Shown here: one piece after another, positions 27,576 through 37,896 of the stretch
Numbering within the stretch: the first letter of the stretch is position 1
Layout of the letters: every line of letters begins with the position of its first letter
Source of the DNA: Lachnospiraceae bacterium
Lineage (GTDB): Bacteria; Bacillota; Clostridia; Lachnospirales; Lachnospiraceae
Direction: 5' to 3'
NCBI GenBank assembly: GCA_022794265.1
Contig: JAAWEK010000017.1
Location: forward strand, 27,212 to 91,211
Length of the DNA stretch: 64,000 nucleotides
Made by a program: the position numbers and the translations under genes
Notes under the pieces: generated by a model
What the model saw: the letters and a program-made list of their open reading frames with translations, nothing else
Told to the model about the DNA's origin: nothing
Database searches by the model: none

Positions 27576-28997
27576 CTATTTCGCACCCTTTCTTGCGAAA
27601 ACAATGCCGATAGTCTTTAAAATGATTTTGATATCAAGAGCAAGACACCAATTATCAATATATTCCAAATCCAGTTTTACAACTTCTTCAAAATCCTCAA
27701 TGTCATTTCTTCCGCTTACCTGCCACATTCCGGTAATGCCCGGTTTCGTACTGAGTCTTCTCTTATGATAACCTTCGTATTTTTTAAATTCATCTACTGT
27801 TGGCGGTCTGGTTCCCACAAGACTCATTTCACCCTTCAGGACATTCCAGAACTGGGGCATTTCATCTATACTGGTCTTGCGGATAAATTTTCCCACTTTG
27901 GTAATCCTCGGATCATCGGTAATCTTAAACATCAGACCATTCATTTCGTTTTTTGACATCAGTTCCTGCTTTCGTTCTTCCGCATCGGAATACATGGAAC
28001 GAAATTTATACATATCAAAATAACGTCCGTTCTTTCCCACTCTTCGCTGTTTAAAAAATAACGGACCTCTGGATTCCAGTAATAACGGCGGCGCCAGAAA
28101 TATGGTAATGATACCGGTAAAAGCCAAACCTATTATGGCACCGATAATATCCATGGCTCTTTTTATTATTAACTTATTATAATCAAAAAATGTATTTGCA
28201 AAAGTAATGACTGGAATATCTCCCAGCATTGTCACTGTCTTATCAAATCCATCAAAATTTTCCAGTACTTCAATATTGAGGTGAACCGTAATACCCATAT
28301 TTTCTATTTGCATAATGATATCCCGCAATGACCTTCCGGTGTGATATGGTACATTGATAAACACATCATCAATCGGTTCCTTTTTAATATAATCTATCAT
28401 ATCATAAAAATTCGCAACCACAGGAACCCCCCGGATTACTTTTCCATGCATTTCCCCATCAATAATGGCAATAGCACGTACCATATTGTTCCACTCATTT
28501 TTTTTCTGAAGCCTGTCCAGCATATTTTCAGCCCGTTCTTCGGTTGTAATTATGAACATCTGGGTATTTCCCTTCCGGTTCTTATACACCGCCACCAAAT
28601 AATAACGGAGCATACAATGCCCAAGACACATCAGCAGTATATTAAAAAATACCGTTGAGACAAATACTCCACGGGAAATATTGCCGGTTTCCCCTTTCAA
28701 TACCAGTAAAACAGAGGCTACTGCAGCAAATAAAATATTCATTTTGAAACAATGCATAAATTCAGCAAAAACGCCCCGTTTATTAAACTCTTTATTTACA
28801 TTAAAAAACAATATTGTACCGAGAAAGGAAAACAATATCAGTCCTAAATCATTTAAAACATCCTCCCGTGAGATTACCTGTATGCCCTTATAAACCTTCA
28901 GCCACGTATACGTGGCCAGTCCATAGCTGATAATAACACTGAGAGTATCTATAATAAAAATAGCTAGATTTTTTACTTTTTCTTTATTTTGATACAT
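27576..28997 (-). CDS. initiating undecaprenyl-phosphate sugar phosphotransferase (WbaP/CpsE-like)
   Basis: 473 residues. Four N-terminal helices (residues about 10-130) and a CoA-binding-like middle domain precede the C-terminal bacterial sugar transferase domain: KRAMDIIGAIIGLAF, FFKQRRVGKNGRYFDMYKFRSM, DDPRITKVGKFIRKTSIDEMPQFWNVLKGEMSLVGTRPPT. All family blocks are present. It transfers a sugar 1-phosphate to undecaprenyl phosphate and so starts each repeat unit. It is the first gene of the minus operon; the promoter at 29084-29112 lies about 90 bp upstream. Confidence 0.94.
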   Translation of the reverse strand: MYQNKEKVKNLAIFIIDTLSVIISYGLATYTWLKVYKGIQVISREDVLNDLGLILFSFLGTILFFNVNKEFNKRGVFAEFMHCFKMNILFAAVASVLLVLKGETGNISRGVFVSTVFFNILLMCLGHCMLRYYLVAVYKNRKGNTQMFIITTEERAENMLDRLQKKNEWNNMVRAIAIIDGEMHGKVIRGVPVVANFYDMIDYIKKEPIDDVFINVPYHTGRSLRDIIMQIENMGITVHLNIEVLENFDGFDKTVTMLGDIPVITFANTFFDYNKLIIKRAMDIIGAIIGLAFTGIITIFLAPPLLLESRGPLFFKQRRVGKNGRYFDMYKFRSMYSDAEERKQELMSKNEMNGLMFKITDDPRITKVGKFIRKTSIDEMPQFWNVLKGEMSLVGTRPPTVDEFKKYEGYHKRRLSTKPGITGMWQVSGRNDIEDFEEVVKLDLEYIDNWCLALDIKIILKTIGIVFARKGAK

Positions 28998-29083
28998 GTA
29001 TGTGTATTTCTGCCTTTCCTCATGTTTCGTATTTATATCTGAAAACTCAACTATCGGTTTATATACTTAATTATATACCTTAA

Positions 29084-29112
29084 TTTATACCACATTTATA
29101 TGTCAACGTAAA
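29084..29112 (-). promoter_or_regulatory. promoter of the main polysaccharide operon
   Basis: On the minus strand TTTACG and TATAAA are 17 bp apart with TGG before the -10 (extended -10). This would drive a 13-14 kb transcript from 28997 to 15225. The region 28998-29250 otherwise holds only the divergent LCP promoter. Confidence 0.5.
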
Positions 29113-29141
29113 CACTTTAGAGAAATTTTTTATTTGATATA

Positions 29142-29170
29142 TTGGTTTTTAGTCCTATGTGTAGTATAAT
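29142..29170 (+). promoter_or_regulatory. promoter of the LCP gene
   Basis: TTGGTT and TATAAT with a 17-bp spacer, followed by an approximately 75-base leader. AGAGG lies 11 bases before the ATG. Confidence 0.7.
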
Positions 29171-29250
29171 ACACTGGTTAAACAAAATTAATTCAGGGAG
29201 TTACCATTACCGACACATAAATTTTAAAATGAAAAGAGGTTCATCATATA

Positions 29251-30762
29251 ATGAAAAAACCGTTTAAAAAACAACTTATAATGTTTCTCAAAAGCAAAAA
29301 ACTCGGATTTATTCTGGCTGCCATTCAATTTGTAATAACCGCCATGTTGCTTGGTATTCTGATATATCTCAATATGATTCCGGCAAAATACTTTTTCCCG
29401 GTTACCGGCGTATTGTTACTGCTTATTATTTATGTTATTTTTACCCAGCATTCCAAAAAATTTCGAACTTTTGGAAAGATTTTATCTCTAATTTTTTCAA
29501 TTCTGTTTGCAATTGCTACCGGAATGTTATTCCGTGCCAACGGCGTACTGGATTCCATTACAGGCGCCGACAAAAAAACTGACATAATTTCCGTATTCGT
29601 CATGGCATCGGACCCGGCGGAATCTCTTGCAGATGCAGTTTCATACAACTTCGGTATACTATCTTCTCTGGACCGGGAGAATACAGATAAAGCAATTGCC
29701 GAAATGAACAGTGACCTTAATGTTTCCATTACCGTTACTGAATTCAGTGATACGCAATCCCTTGCCGAAGCCCTGTATTCCGGTAATATTAAGGCAATTA
29801 TCTTAAATGAAGCATTTATTTCTACCATAGAGGATATCCAAAACGGAGACGGTTCATATCCTTATATGTATTTTACCACGGATACAAAGAAACTATCCTC
29901 AAAAAAAATCGTAACGCAAATTGACCGGAATACTTCTACAAATGTTGTAAAAGAACCGTTTATGATTTATCTCAGCGGTATTGACGTGGCCGGCTCCATA
30001 TCCACTACCAGCCGTAGTGATGTTAATATTATTGCTGTTGTTAACCCAGCAACCTACCAGATTCTGCTTTTGTCTACACCAAGAGATTACTATGTGCCGA
30101 CTACGGTATCTGGCGGCGTCAGGGATAAACTGACCCATGCCGGTCTGTATGGCGTGGACTGCTCCATGGGAACACTGGATATGCTTTATGACATCAATAT
30201 TAATTATTATTTCCGGGTTAATTTCACCGGATTTACGGAAGTAATCGATGCACTGGGCGGCATTACAGTTCATTCGGATTACGATTTTGTTACCACTCAC
30301 GGAGGCGACCACATTACTGTTGGTGATAATTATCTGAACGGTAAGGAAGCGCTGGGATTTGCCAGAGAACGATATGCCTTTGCAGACGGCGACCGTCAGC
30401 GCGGACGAAACCAAATGGCGGTCATTACCGCAGTAATCAACAAAATGGCCTCCTCTGCCATATTAAATAACTATTCCGGACTGATGTCCGGTCTGGAAGG
30501 AAGCTTTGAAACCAGCCTGTCCGCCGGAGATATTTCTTCTCTTGTTAAACTTCAACTGGATAAAATGCCTTCCTGGAATGTGGTATCCTACAGTGTAAAC
30601 GGCCCGGGAGACTCCCAGACCACTTACTCTGCTCCACGATTTAAAGCCTGGGTCATGCAGCCGAATGAAACTTATATCCAGAATGCAAAAGTTCTGATTA
30701 ATCAGGTAATGAGCGGAGAAGTCATCAATACCGATGTATTACAGGATGCTCCAAATTATTAG
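29251..30762 (+). CDS. LytR-CpsA-Psr family glycopolymer transferase
   Basis: 503 residues. Three N-terminal helices (about 15-105) anchor it; a DUF-like external region follows and the LCP domain starts near residue 245: DVNIIAVVNPATYQILLLSTPRDYYV, DKLTHAGLYGVDCSMGTLDMLYDI, FRVNFTGFTEVIDALGGITV and GFARERYAFADGDRQRGRNQM. The conserved Arg and Asp of the pyrophosphate-binding pocket are all there. LCP enzymes attach undecaprenyl-linked polymers to peptidoglycan, so this is the probable last step for the polysaccharide made by the divergent operon. Single gene with its own promoter and terminator. Confidence 0.94.
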   Translation: MKKPFKKQLIMFLKSKKLGFILAAIQFVITAMLLGILIYLNMIPAKYFFPVTGVLLLLIIYVIFTQHSKKFRTFGKILSLIFSILFAIATGMLFRANGVLDSITGADKKTDIISVFVMASDPAESLADAVSYNFGILSSLDRENTDKAIAEMNSDLNVSITVTEFSDTQSLAEALYSGNIKAIILNEAFISTIEDIQNGDGSYPYMYFTTDTKKLSSKKIVTQIDRNTSTNVVKEPFMIYLSGIDVAGSISTTSRSDVNIIAVVNPATYQILLLSTPRDYYVPTTVSGGVRDKLTHAGLYGVDCSMGTLDMLYDININYYFRVNFTGFTEVIDALGGITVHSDYDFVTTHGGDHITVGDNYLNGKEALGFARERYAFADGDRQRGRNQMAVITAVINKMASSAILNNYSGLMSGLEGSFETSLSAGDISSLVKLQLDKMPSWNVVSYSVNGPGDSQTTYSAPRFKAWVMQPNETYIQNAKVLINQVMSGEVINTDVLQDAPNY

Positions 30763-30809
30763 AATACAAACTTCCGATACTGATTAATAAATAAAATATT
30801 CCCAAACTA

Positions 30810-30860
30810 AAAACAGATGTTATGATAACTGCATTCAGCAGATTTCATAACATCTGTTTT
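30810..30860 (+). terminator. Rho-independent terminator of the LCP gene
   Basis: AAAACAGATGTTATGA (30810-30825) pairs perfectly with 30845-30860, loop 19 bases, ending in TTTT. The stem is flanked by A and T on both sides, so it could also act against the convergent EAL gene. Confidence 0.85.
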
Positions 30861-30963
30861 ATTTATCGCCTATGATTTAATATCTTTCCGGCTTTTGCAA
30901 GTAAGCAGACTGTGTCCGAAGGCCTCCGCCTCTGCGTCCGGTCAGCCGAAGATAAAACATTTT

Positions 30964-32928
30964 TTAAACTCCCCCAACATTCCGCTCCCTGCAATACTCA
31001 ATATATTTCTCCTCCGACATGGGTTTCGCAAAATAATATCCCTGAAAGTATTCACACCCCAGCGCCTTCATTTTCTCCAGATATTCCTGATTTTCAATAC
31101 CTTCAACCACAATCTTAATCCCCAGTTCATGCAGCATTGCCACCGTACTTTCCAACGCTTCCATCTGTTTTTTATTGTGAAAGGCATTCCATAGGATAAA
31201 TTTATCAATCTTTACAATCTCAAACGGAAGTTCCAGCAGATAATTAATATTTGCGTTTCCGCTTCCATAATCATCTAAAGAAAAGCTAATATCAGATTTC
31301 TGCAGTTCATTGATACTTTTTCTGACGATAGCGATGGAATTAATTTCTGCAGTCTCCGTTATTTCAAAATTAATCCAGTGAGGTTCCACATCAAATTCCT
31401 TCATAATATCAATTGCCTTTTTATCAATTCCGTATTCCATACATTGTATGGTAGACAGATTCACCTCTATGTATTCCACGCCGTACTCATTCAGTCTGTT
31501 TTTATTCTCACTGATAAACCGGCAGACTTTTCTTAAGACAATCTCACCGATTTTAAGAATCAGACCTCCCTTTTCAGCAATCGGAATAAATTCCTCCGGA
31601 GAAATATAACCCATGGTAGAATTATCTTTCAGCCTTATCAAAGCCTCGGCTGAAACGATTTTATCGTGATGCGCCGAATAAATAGGCTGATAAACAATAT
31701 CAAACCCTTCATGTTCTACCGCTGATTTTAAAAGCTGCATCGTATTATATATACGCCGGACTTCTTTCAGATCGATATCCGCTTTGTAATATATATCTTT
31801 AGAACTGTTTCGGGCCTTGATGTAACCGTAATTGATATATTCATTAATATCTTCAAAGGATAATTCGTCTGGTCTCAAATCCAGCACAAGCATCACCGGC
31901 TCTAACTTTATCCGGTAATTTCCTATTACAAATGGATTTTTAAATTGTTCCGTCACTTTTTTTCCGTCATCTTCCGAAAAAACATATTCACTTTTATTAA
32001 TAATCATGCTGAAGGCATCTTCACCCAGATAATAAACCCTGGCTTTTGGAAAAGTCTGCTTAAAGAAATTTGCACATTTCTTCAGCAGGTTGTCTTCATA
32101 TTTCATTCCAATCATTTCAAGATATGTCTGAATATTTGTAAAATATATGGTAACCAGTTGAAAATCTTTTGTTTTTCTTCCAATTTTGCCTGTACATGCT
32201 TCTTCCGACACCCTGGCTCTGACATTTTCAAAAAATGCATGTCTGGCATACACCTGGGTTGTATAGTCCACTACTTCTTCCAGATTCCTGATTCCTGTGC
32301 ATACGGCTATCAGACTTAATGCATATCCAAAATTTTCTATCAAAATCCACGGAAATAGCAGCTGAATTGCACCGCAGACCGCCTGAACAGCAATCATAAT
32401 ATAGATGGTCATTTCTTCCCGTCCGGACAATGATTTTTTATTCCATCCCGTATATATAAAAGAAAACGTCCATAAAACAACCACTATAACATACAGATAT
32501 GCCACTGCATTTCCCTGATGATATACCATATCATTATCAAAATAAAATAAAGACTGGTCAAACAAATTCTTAACCACCAGTCCCACTGCTCCCAAAAACG
32601 GCAGGATAACCAGACATATACACTTATTGGTATATTTCGTATTATTTATCAGCAGCAGCACATATATACAACAGACAAGCACGATTCCAACATGTGCCAA
32701 AAAATATACACTCATATAAACGGACAGTATGGTATTTGTGAGACCGGAATACAGATTTGGAAAATACAGGCATACCGTATCTGCTGCAATAGTTAATACT
32801 GTCAATGCCAACAGAACCAGCAGAAGTCTGTATAATTTATTTTTAATGTTATTTTTAGCACCCATCATTATACTTAACGTAATTAATATCAGCAATGCCG
32901 CAACATTATAATAAAGATTATAGTCCAT
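30964..32928 (-). CDS. membrane EAL-domain protein, putative c-di-GMP phosphodiesterase
   Basis: 654 residues: seven or so N-terminal helices (to about 215), a degenerate GGDEF-like region (about 240-375), then an EAL domain. The catalytic set is complete: AEALIRL, EVNLS, FEITET, SLDDYGSGNANINYL, IVKIDKF, VVEGIEN and QGYYFAKPM. It should hydrolyse c-di-GMP at the membrane. It is a paralogue of the next gene (32997-34877), which has lost these residues. Both lie beside the polysaccharide locus, whose output c-di-GMP often controls; that link is inference. Confidence 0.9.
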   Translation of the reverse strand: MDYNLYYNVAALLILITLSIMMGAKNNIKNKLYRLLLVLLALTVLTIAADTVCLYFPNLYSGLTNTILSVYMSVYFLAHVGIVLVCCIYVLLLINNTKYTNKCICLVILPFLGAVGLVVKNLFDQSLFYFDNDMVYHQGNAVAYLYVIVVVLWTFSFIYTGWNKKSLSGREEMTIYIMIAVQAVCGAIQLLFPWILIENFGYALSLIAVCTGIRNLEEVVDYTTQVYARHAFFENVRARVSEEACTGKIGRKTKDFQLVTIYFTNIQTYLEMIGMKYEDNLLKKCANFFKQTFPKARVYYLGEDAFSMIINKSEYVFSEDDGKKVTEQFKNPFVIGNYRIKLEPVMLVLDLRPDELSFEDINEYINYGYIKARNSSKDIYYKADIDLKEVRRIYNTMQLLKSAVEHEGFDIVYQPIYSAHHDKIVSAEALIRLKDNSTMGYISPEEFIPIAEKGGLILKIGEIVLRKVCRFISENKNRLNEYGVEYIEVNLSTIQCMEYGIDKKAIDIMKEFDVEPHWINFEITETAEINSIAIVRKSINELQKSDISFSLDDYGSGNANINYLLELPFEIVKIDKFILWNAFHNKKQMEALESTVAMLHELGIKIVVEGIENQEYLEKMKALGCEYFQGYYFAKPMSEEKYIEYCRERNVGGV

Positions 32929-32996
32929 TTTTCATCCCCTTTTCTATCCTTCGTATCATGTTCAACACATGAATCGTCTTATGTATCTGATAAACA

Positions 32997-34877
32997 TTAT
33001 GATATGGATTTCAGTTTGTAATAGTCAGCATTTAATTCCCTGATTTTTTTTACCTGTGATTTATCCACGATGCCGCTCACCAGCAACTTTGTTCCAAGTT
33101 TATGGGCGACCTCAATCTGCCTCTTCATTACGGTCTCATACTTTTCATCAACATAAATGGAATCTGAAATGCTTTCATCCATTTCTATGTAACCTACGTC
33201 CATACTGGTAAGATTTTCAAAATTGGCCTTTCCCACACCGTACTCTTCCAGAAAAATATCAATTCCCCTGAGTTTAAGTTTATCAATATTAGATTTAATC
33301 GTATAGTTCATATTATTTAATACTTCATTAGAAACTCCAAAAGAAATGGCTCCATTTGAAATATCATGCCGCCGCATGGTTCTTAGAATCACTTCAACCA
33401 TATCATCCTGCATAAAGTGAACATTTGACAAAGAAATACCAATCTTTCTGGCTCCGGCCAGTGCCTCATTATTCTCTGCCAGCATGGAACAGATTATATC
33501 AAATAACTGCCGCTCAATCGTCACAACCTGTTCATTATTTCCGCATTTTTTCAAAAACTCCCCGTATGTCATCTCCTCATCCATATAATCTTTCAGAAAA
33601 ATTCCTACATATGCTGCTTCTACTTTATCGTCTGCAGTACGGAAAATCGGGGTACAGCTGACCTTTATATATCTGTCTTTAGCCAGTCTTGATATTATTT
33701 TTTCCAGACGTTTCTTTTCCCGCTGCCTGCTGAACTCTGCCTGATGTGCGGTGATTACGCCACCTTTATAGTATTTAAACTTATCCTGCAAAATTCTGGC
33801 CGCTTCCATTATATCCTCCAGATTTTCCACATCCTTTGGATATTCCAGTTCCAGAACGGAAGGATACATGCCCAGCTGCTTATCGTAAACCGTCAGCTCC
33901 TCTTTAAATGCATTATAAATCCCCATCCGGTCCGAGCCGATATATCTTTCTTCGGTGCCGGGATATAAAATCACAAACACATCCGATTTAATCCGGTATG
34001 CCAGCATATGCCGACGGATTCCTTTCAGGCGTTTTCCCGCCTGCTTTACCAGATTGTCATATATTTTATTTTCATAGATGACACGGTAATCTTCCAGTTC
34101 CCCAAAATATATGTAAACAAGCCGGAAGTTCCTCTGGTGGTTTACATTCTTATATATTTCTTCTTTAAAACAGCCGTAGTTTAACAACGAAGTTTCAACA
34201 TCAATGATCTCTCTGGGATTCTGAACATTCATTACAAGTATCACCGCACCGATGGCCACCGCAAAGCTTTCAAACTGCAGGGAACAGACAAAATACTGAA
34301 TGATAAAACCTGCGGCAAGCACCATGACATAGGCATAAGAAGGTATCAGTTTATGCCTTCCTATCTCTTTTCTGTGACGGAATAATACACTAATTAAAAC
34401 TGCATAGGCATAATATATATCAGCAATATACAGAAGCCACATAAGACCGCCCCTGTGGTAAACTCCGAAATCGTCAAGATAAAATATCCAGTTTGAAACA
34501 GGATTTCCCATCAATATAATCAACACCGCAATAAACGGAAAAAAGTATATTAAATCTGTCTTTCCATCTGCCTTGTCATATGGACGGACCAGAAAATAGT
34601 TATAAAAAAATATCGTCAAACACAGTCCGGTATGGGATATAAGATTTATGTATATGGCAAACGTACGAATGCCGTTATACGATTCTATATCACTGACATA
34701 ATCGACCATATTCCACGAAATTATGCTGGAAACTGCCAGCACCACCGTCAGTGCCAGCAGGATTCCCAGTATCTTTGACCGTATCGTTGATACTTTACGG
34801 TACTCGGCATTCATAATGACAAGTAAAATCACACAGGTAATGATTGCCGCTAAATTAAAATACAAAACATACTCCAT
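32997..34877 (-). CDS. degenerate EAL-like membrane protein, paralogue of the neighbour
   Basis: 626 residues with the same build as 30964-32928 (N-terminal helices starting YVLYFNLAAIITCVILLVIM versus YNLYYNVAALLILITLSIMM). In the C-terminal domain the EAL motif reads EAAYVGIFL, the metal-binding DD reads LEEYGVGKANFENL, the following Lys position reads IEMDES, and the late Glu region reads VSGIVDK. Catalysis is therefore unlikely. It may bind c-di-GMP, or regulate its active paralogue; neither is shown by sequence. The reading frame is intact over its full length, so it appears kept by selection. Confidence 0.78.
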   Translation of the reverse strand: MEYVLYFNLAAIITCVILLVIMNAEYRKVSTIRSKILGILLALTVVLAVSSIISWNMVDYVSDIESYNGIRTFAIYINLISHTGLCLTIFFYNYFLVRPYDKADGKTDLIYFFPFIAVLIILMGNPVSNWIFYLDDFGVYHRGGLMWLLYIADIYYAYAVLISVLFRHRKEIGRHKLIPSYAYVMVLAAGFIIQYFVCSLQFESFAVAIGAVILVMNVQNPREIIDVETSLLNYGCFKEEIYKNVNHQRNFRLVYIYFGELEDYRVIYENKIYDNLVKQAGKRLKGIRRHMLAYRIKSDVFVILYPGTEERYIGSDRMGIYNAFKEELTVYDKQLGMYPSVLELEYPKDVENLEDIMEAARILQDKFKYYKGGVITAHQAEFSRQREKKRLEKIISRLAKDRYIKVSCTPIFRTADDKVEAAYVGIFLKDYMDEEMTYGEFLKKCGNNEQVVTIERQLFDIICSMLAENNEALAGARKIGISLSNVHFMQDDMVEVILRTMRRHDISNGAISFGVSNEVLNNMNYTIKSNIDKLKLRGIDIFLEEYGVGKANFENLTSMDVGYIEMDESISDSIYVDEKYETVMKRQIEVAHKLGTKLLVSGIVDKSQVKKIRELNADYYKLKSIS

Positions 34878-34977
34878 AAAATTTCTCCACTCTCATAACT
34901 TCCGATATTTTTACAAAAAACCCACTTCCATCATTTTCTTTAATAATAGCATAAAAATGGAGTATTTACAACAATTG

Positions 34978-36990
34978 CTATCTCTGAATTTTCTTCATAT
35001 TTTCTATAAATGTTTCATAATTCTTCTTATCCCCGAAGTAATCCTGATAAAATACCTGGTCACAGTACCGTATCTCATCAATCAGTTCTTCTGCTTCCGT
35101 TCTGAACTGTTTCTGATATTCTTCTGAAACCATATCGCTGACATACAGCAGATTATTCAGGCTTCTGCAAACGATACCGTCTCCGACAAAAATCCCGTAA
35201 GCTCTTGAATAAAGCACGGATTCCCGGCTATTAAAAACAGAATTGCCATAATACATATTCTCATAGGTACGAATACCCAGCAAATCCAGAATCGTCGGAA
35301 CCATATCTGCGGTACAGGTAAATTTATCAATCTTCTGATGTTCCAGATTCTTGTCATAAATCATCAGAGGTACTTTATATAAATCCGTATAATAATTCTT
35401 TGTGTCGTAATCTTCTATGTCTTTCACATAGTTGCTAAGCTGCTGATAATAGCAGTTATGGTCGCCAAACATTATAATCGTCGTGTTATCCAGCAGTCCC
35501 TTTTTTTCCAGATCCTTCATCATTACACCCAAAGCCTTGTCAAATTCCATAACCGTGGATACATAATTCATAAGAATAGCTTCTTCCTCTGTTCCCTTAG
35601 GCGTATATACACTCCTAAGCTTTTCCATATGAGCCTTTAAATTATCTCTTTCATAATAAATCCCATGCATAGTAATGGTAGTGATATACGTATAAAATCT
35701 TTTATCAGCAGGAAACATCACGTCCTTACAGGTTTCTATCATTTCAGAGTCCAGATTTCTTTCCCCCTTTGATAAATAATCATGCATGGAGGTCTCTTTG
35801 AGCTTTCCTTCCGCCAGCATTTTATCCGCCATGTCATACATATCGTATGAATCGGTAAGACTCTCAAATCCGAATATTTTATGGGTCTTTTCCCGGTTAT
35901 AAAAAGATTTAAAACCATTATGAAAGGATCGGGTCTGTATATTTTTATCCATCAGTGTCCGCATCAGGTTCGGCACAGTCTGTGGTAATGTATTATATTC
36001 AAAATCGTAATCCACATATGCATCCGTGGGATAACTTCCCAAAATACTAAGGGTTTCGGAAATATCCGTCTTTTCTCTGGAATGAAAATTTGTCATTACT
36101 ACACTTTCATCATAAAACTGCGTGAGATTCGGAAACAGATATTTTATCTGATCTTCTGTCAGATCCAGCCCGTTTGGATATTCCTCGCTTTTGATAAACG
36201 AAAACCATTCAAATGTTTCCACCAACATAACGATTACATTATTGTCAGAGGATACCCCGAACTTCGGTGATTTTTCCGTAACTGATTCATAAAGAAATTC
36301 ATCTATTTTATCAGAACTCATGTATTGGGTATCCGTATAAACTATTCCTTTTGCAAATTCGTTTACCACATTACCTATGATTCCCATGCTGGTATAATTG
36401 GAACCCTGACTGTTATTTATCATCTTGGAATACTTATCCACTGTACTCGAATTATTATTTGCCACTGCAAAAAATGAACATGCCAGAAAAATAAGTCCCG
36501 CACCGGCAGATATGATTCTGTTTTTCACATTTACTTCCAAAACTGCATTTCTCCGCACGGCTCTCAGTCCAAATACAATAAATACTATACAGAAGAAAAG
36601 AGCAGCATAAAAAGCAGTAAAATTCATCGGTATGCTTTCCAGTATGCCCATTGCGTCATTTCTAAGACTTAACATTCCATAGTCAAAATACTGGCCAGTC
36701 ATATCATATACAATCACAAAACCCAAATCCAGTATGGTCTGTATCAACAACAGCACGATACAAATCCCCAGCCTGGTTTTATTTTTGCGAACCAGTCCGA
36801 TGAGACAGGCAATAAATCCCAGTATTCCCAGTTCAATAAACGGATGTGTAATGGCAGGATTATTTTCAACGGCTAATACCGAAACCATTTCTATAAAAAC
36901 TGCTGACAGCACATACATCAATATTACAATGTTTTTCTTTCCCCATTGAAATATCCGGCCACTATACTTCTTCATTTGTTTTTCTTCCAT
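34978..36990 (-). CDS. LTA-synthase-family membrane sulfatase-fold enzyme
   Basis: 670 residues. Five N-terminal helices (about 20-180) and an extracellular alkaline-phosphatase-superfamily domain from about residue 255: NVIVMLVETFEWF (metal Glu), FHSREKTDISETLSILGSYPT (catalytic Thr), and IIMFGDHNCYYQQLSNYV (metal Asp-His). This is the lipoteichoic acid synthase layout, so it probably transfers glycerol-phosphate or phosphoethanolamine to a lipid or glycan. Substrate cannot be settled. A Met six residues in (MKKYSGR) is an alternative start. Confidence 0.88.
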   Translation of the reverse strand: MEEKQMKKYSGRIFQWGKKNIVILMYVLSAVFIEMVSVLAVENNPAITHPFIELGILGFIACLIGLVRKNKTRLGICIVLLLIQTILDLGFVIVYDMTGQYFDYGMLSLRNDAMGILESIPMNFTAFYAALFFCIVFIVFGLRAVRRNAVLEVNVKNRIISAGAGLIFLACSFFAVANNNSSTVDKYSKMINNSQGSNYTSMGIIGNVVNEFAKGIVYTDTQYMSSDKIDEFLYESVTEKSPKFGVSSDNNVIVMLVETFEWFSFIKSEEYPNGLDLTEDQIKYLFPNLTQFYDESVVMTNFHSREKTDISETLSILGSYPTDAYVDYDFEYNTLPQTVPNLMRTLMDKNIQTRSFHNGFKSFYNREKTHKIFGFESLTDSYDMYDMADKMLAEGKLKETSMHDYLSKGERNLDSEMIETCKDVMFPADKRFYTYITTITMHGIYYERDNLKAHMEKLRSVYTPKGTEEEAILMNYVSTVMEFDKALGVMMKDLEKKGLLDNTTIIMFGDHNCYYQQLSNYVKDIEDYDTKNYYTDLYKVPLMIYDKNLEHQKIDKFTCTADMVPTILDLLGIRTYENMYYGNSVFNSRESVLYSRAYGIFVGDGIVCRSLNNLLYVSDMVSEEYQKQFRTEAEELIDEIRYCDQVFYQDYFGDKKNYETFIENMKKIQR

Positions 36991-37051
36991 TATAAATTGA
37001 TTACCTTTCTAAAATGTTTTAATCCTTCTTTTAAATTTTCTTTCAAACTCA

Positions 37052-37750
37052 TTAGAAAAAATAAATTAATAATACAAAGAGATATGTTTTACTGATACTT
37101 CTGTCTGTCAGCAGATAAATCCACCCAAACAGTAAATTCAGCAGAAAATAAGTAAGAGGCAGTGTATGAACTCCCGCCAGCAAATCATATATCCCCACGG
37201 TCAGGGCCAGGATTGTCCCGCCCCAGATAAACCTGCTTCTGCCTTTTCCTATAAGCAGTTCCGCAAACTTCTGGGCACACCGGATCATCAGTACCATGAA
37301 ACCGCATCTAATGGCGTTACGAAATAACATTCCGATATTTCCCATCAGTTCATATCCGGTTATTTTTACGCCCATATCATAAAAGGGTTTTACTTCAAAT
37401 CCAATCTGTGCGCTGATAATCAGTATGGCAGAAATAGATAAAAAGGCCAGCAGTATCATATTCTTTCCGGGCAGCTCTTTTCCTCTGGTTTTCGGATTCA
37501 TAAGAACATTTACATTCCAGTATCTCCTGCATACAACAGTAATCACAACGATTTCCACCGCCCAAAGCACGCAGGTTATGATTTCTTCAAATAAATGCCG
37601 CAATGCTCCATAATCCACATAATCGAACATTGGCGCCAGATGTTCCCCAATAAAAGGCGTAACCACAATGCAGCCCAGTGCAATACAGTATATCACTGCC
37701 AGCGGCAGAACTCCCATATTTTTTTCTTCTGTTATTTTATCTTCCACCAT
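37052..37750 (-). CDS. polytopic membrane protein of unknown function
   Basis: 232 residues with about seven hydrophobic helices. The end of the protein (YFLLNLLFGWIYLLTDRSISKTY) recalls CPBP/abortive-infection membrane proteases, but the paired Glu motif (EExxxR) of that family is not seen, so I do not assign it. The gene has a near-perfect promoter at 37782-37809 and may be transcribed alone or with the LTA-like gene 61 bases downstream. It marks the left edge of the bacteriocin island. Confidence 0.7.
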   Translation of the reverse strand: MVEDKITEEKNMGVLPLAVIYCIALGCIVVTPFIGEHLAPMFDYVDYGALRHLFEEIITCVLWAVEIVVITVVCRRYWNVNVLMNPKTRGKELPGKNMILLAFLSISAILIISAQIGFEVKPFYDMGVKITGYELMGNIGMLFRNAIRCGFMVLMIRCAQKFAELLIGKGRSRFIWGGTILALTVGIYDLLAGVHTLPLTYFLLNLLFGWIYLLTDRSISKTYLFVLLIYFF

Positions 37751-37781
37751 TGATTTTCTCCTGTCTCTGTCTAATGCTGTT

Positions 37782-37809
37782 ATTATAATACAATCAAATC
37801 ATATGTCAA
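37782..37809 (-). promoter_or_regulatory. consensus promoter of the polytopic protein gene
   Basis: TTGACA and TATAAT, both perfect, with a 16-bp spacer on the minus strand, about 32 bp upstream of the start at 37750. AGGAGAAAATCA precedes the ATG. Confidence 0.8.
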
Positions 37810-37896
37810 GTTATGAACATAATATCAGTATTTGTATAAATTTAATAATTATGCTTTTTATGGAAGTTCATTTGTAATTGCCGGTTAAATCCTCTA

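Noticed and set aside
37052-37750. CPBP-family membrane protease / bacteriocin immunity
   Set aside because: Only a loose resemblance at the C terminus; the paired Glu and His motifs of the family are absent.
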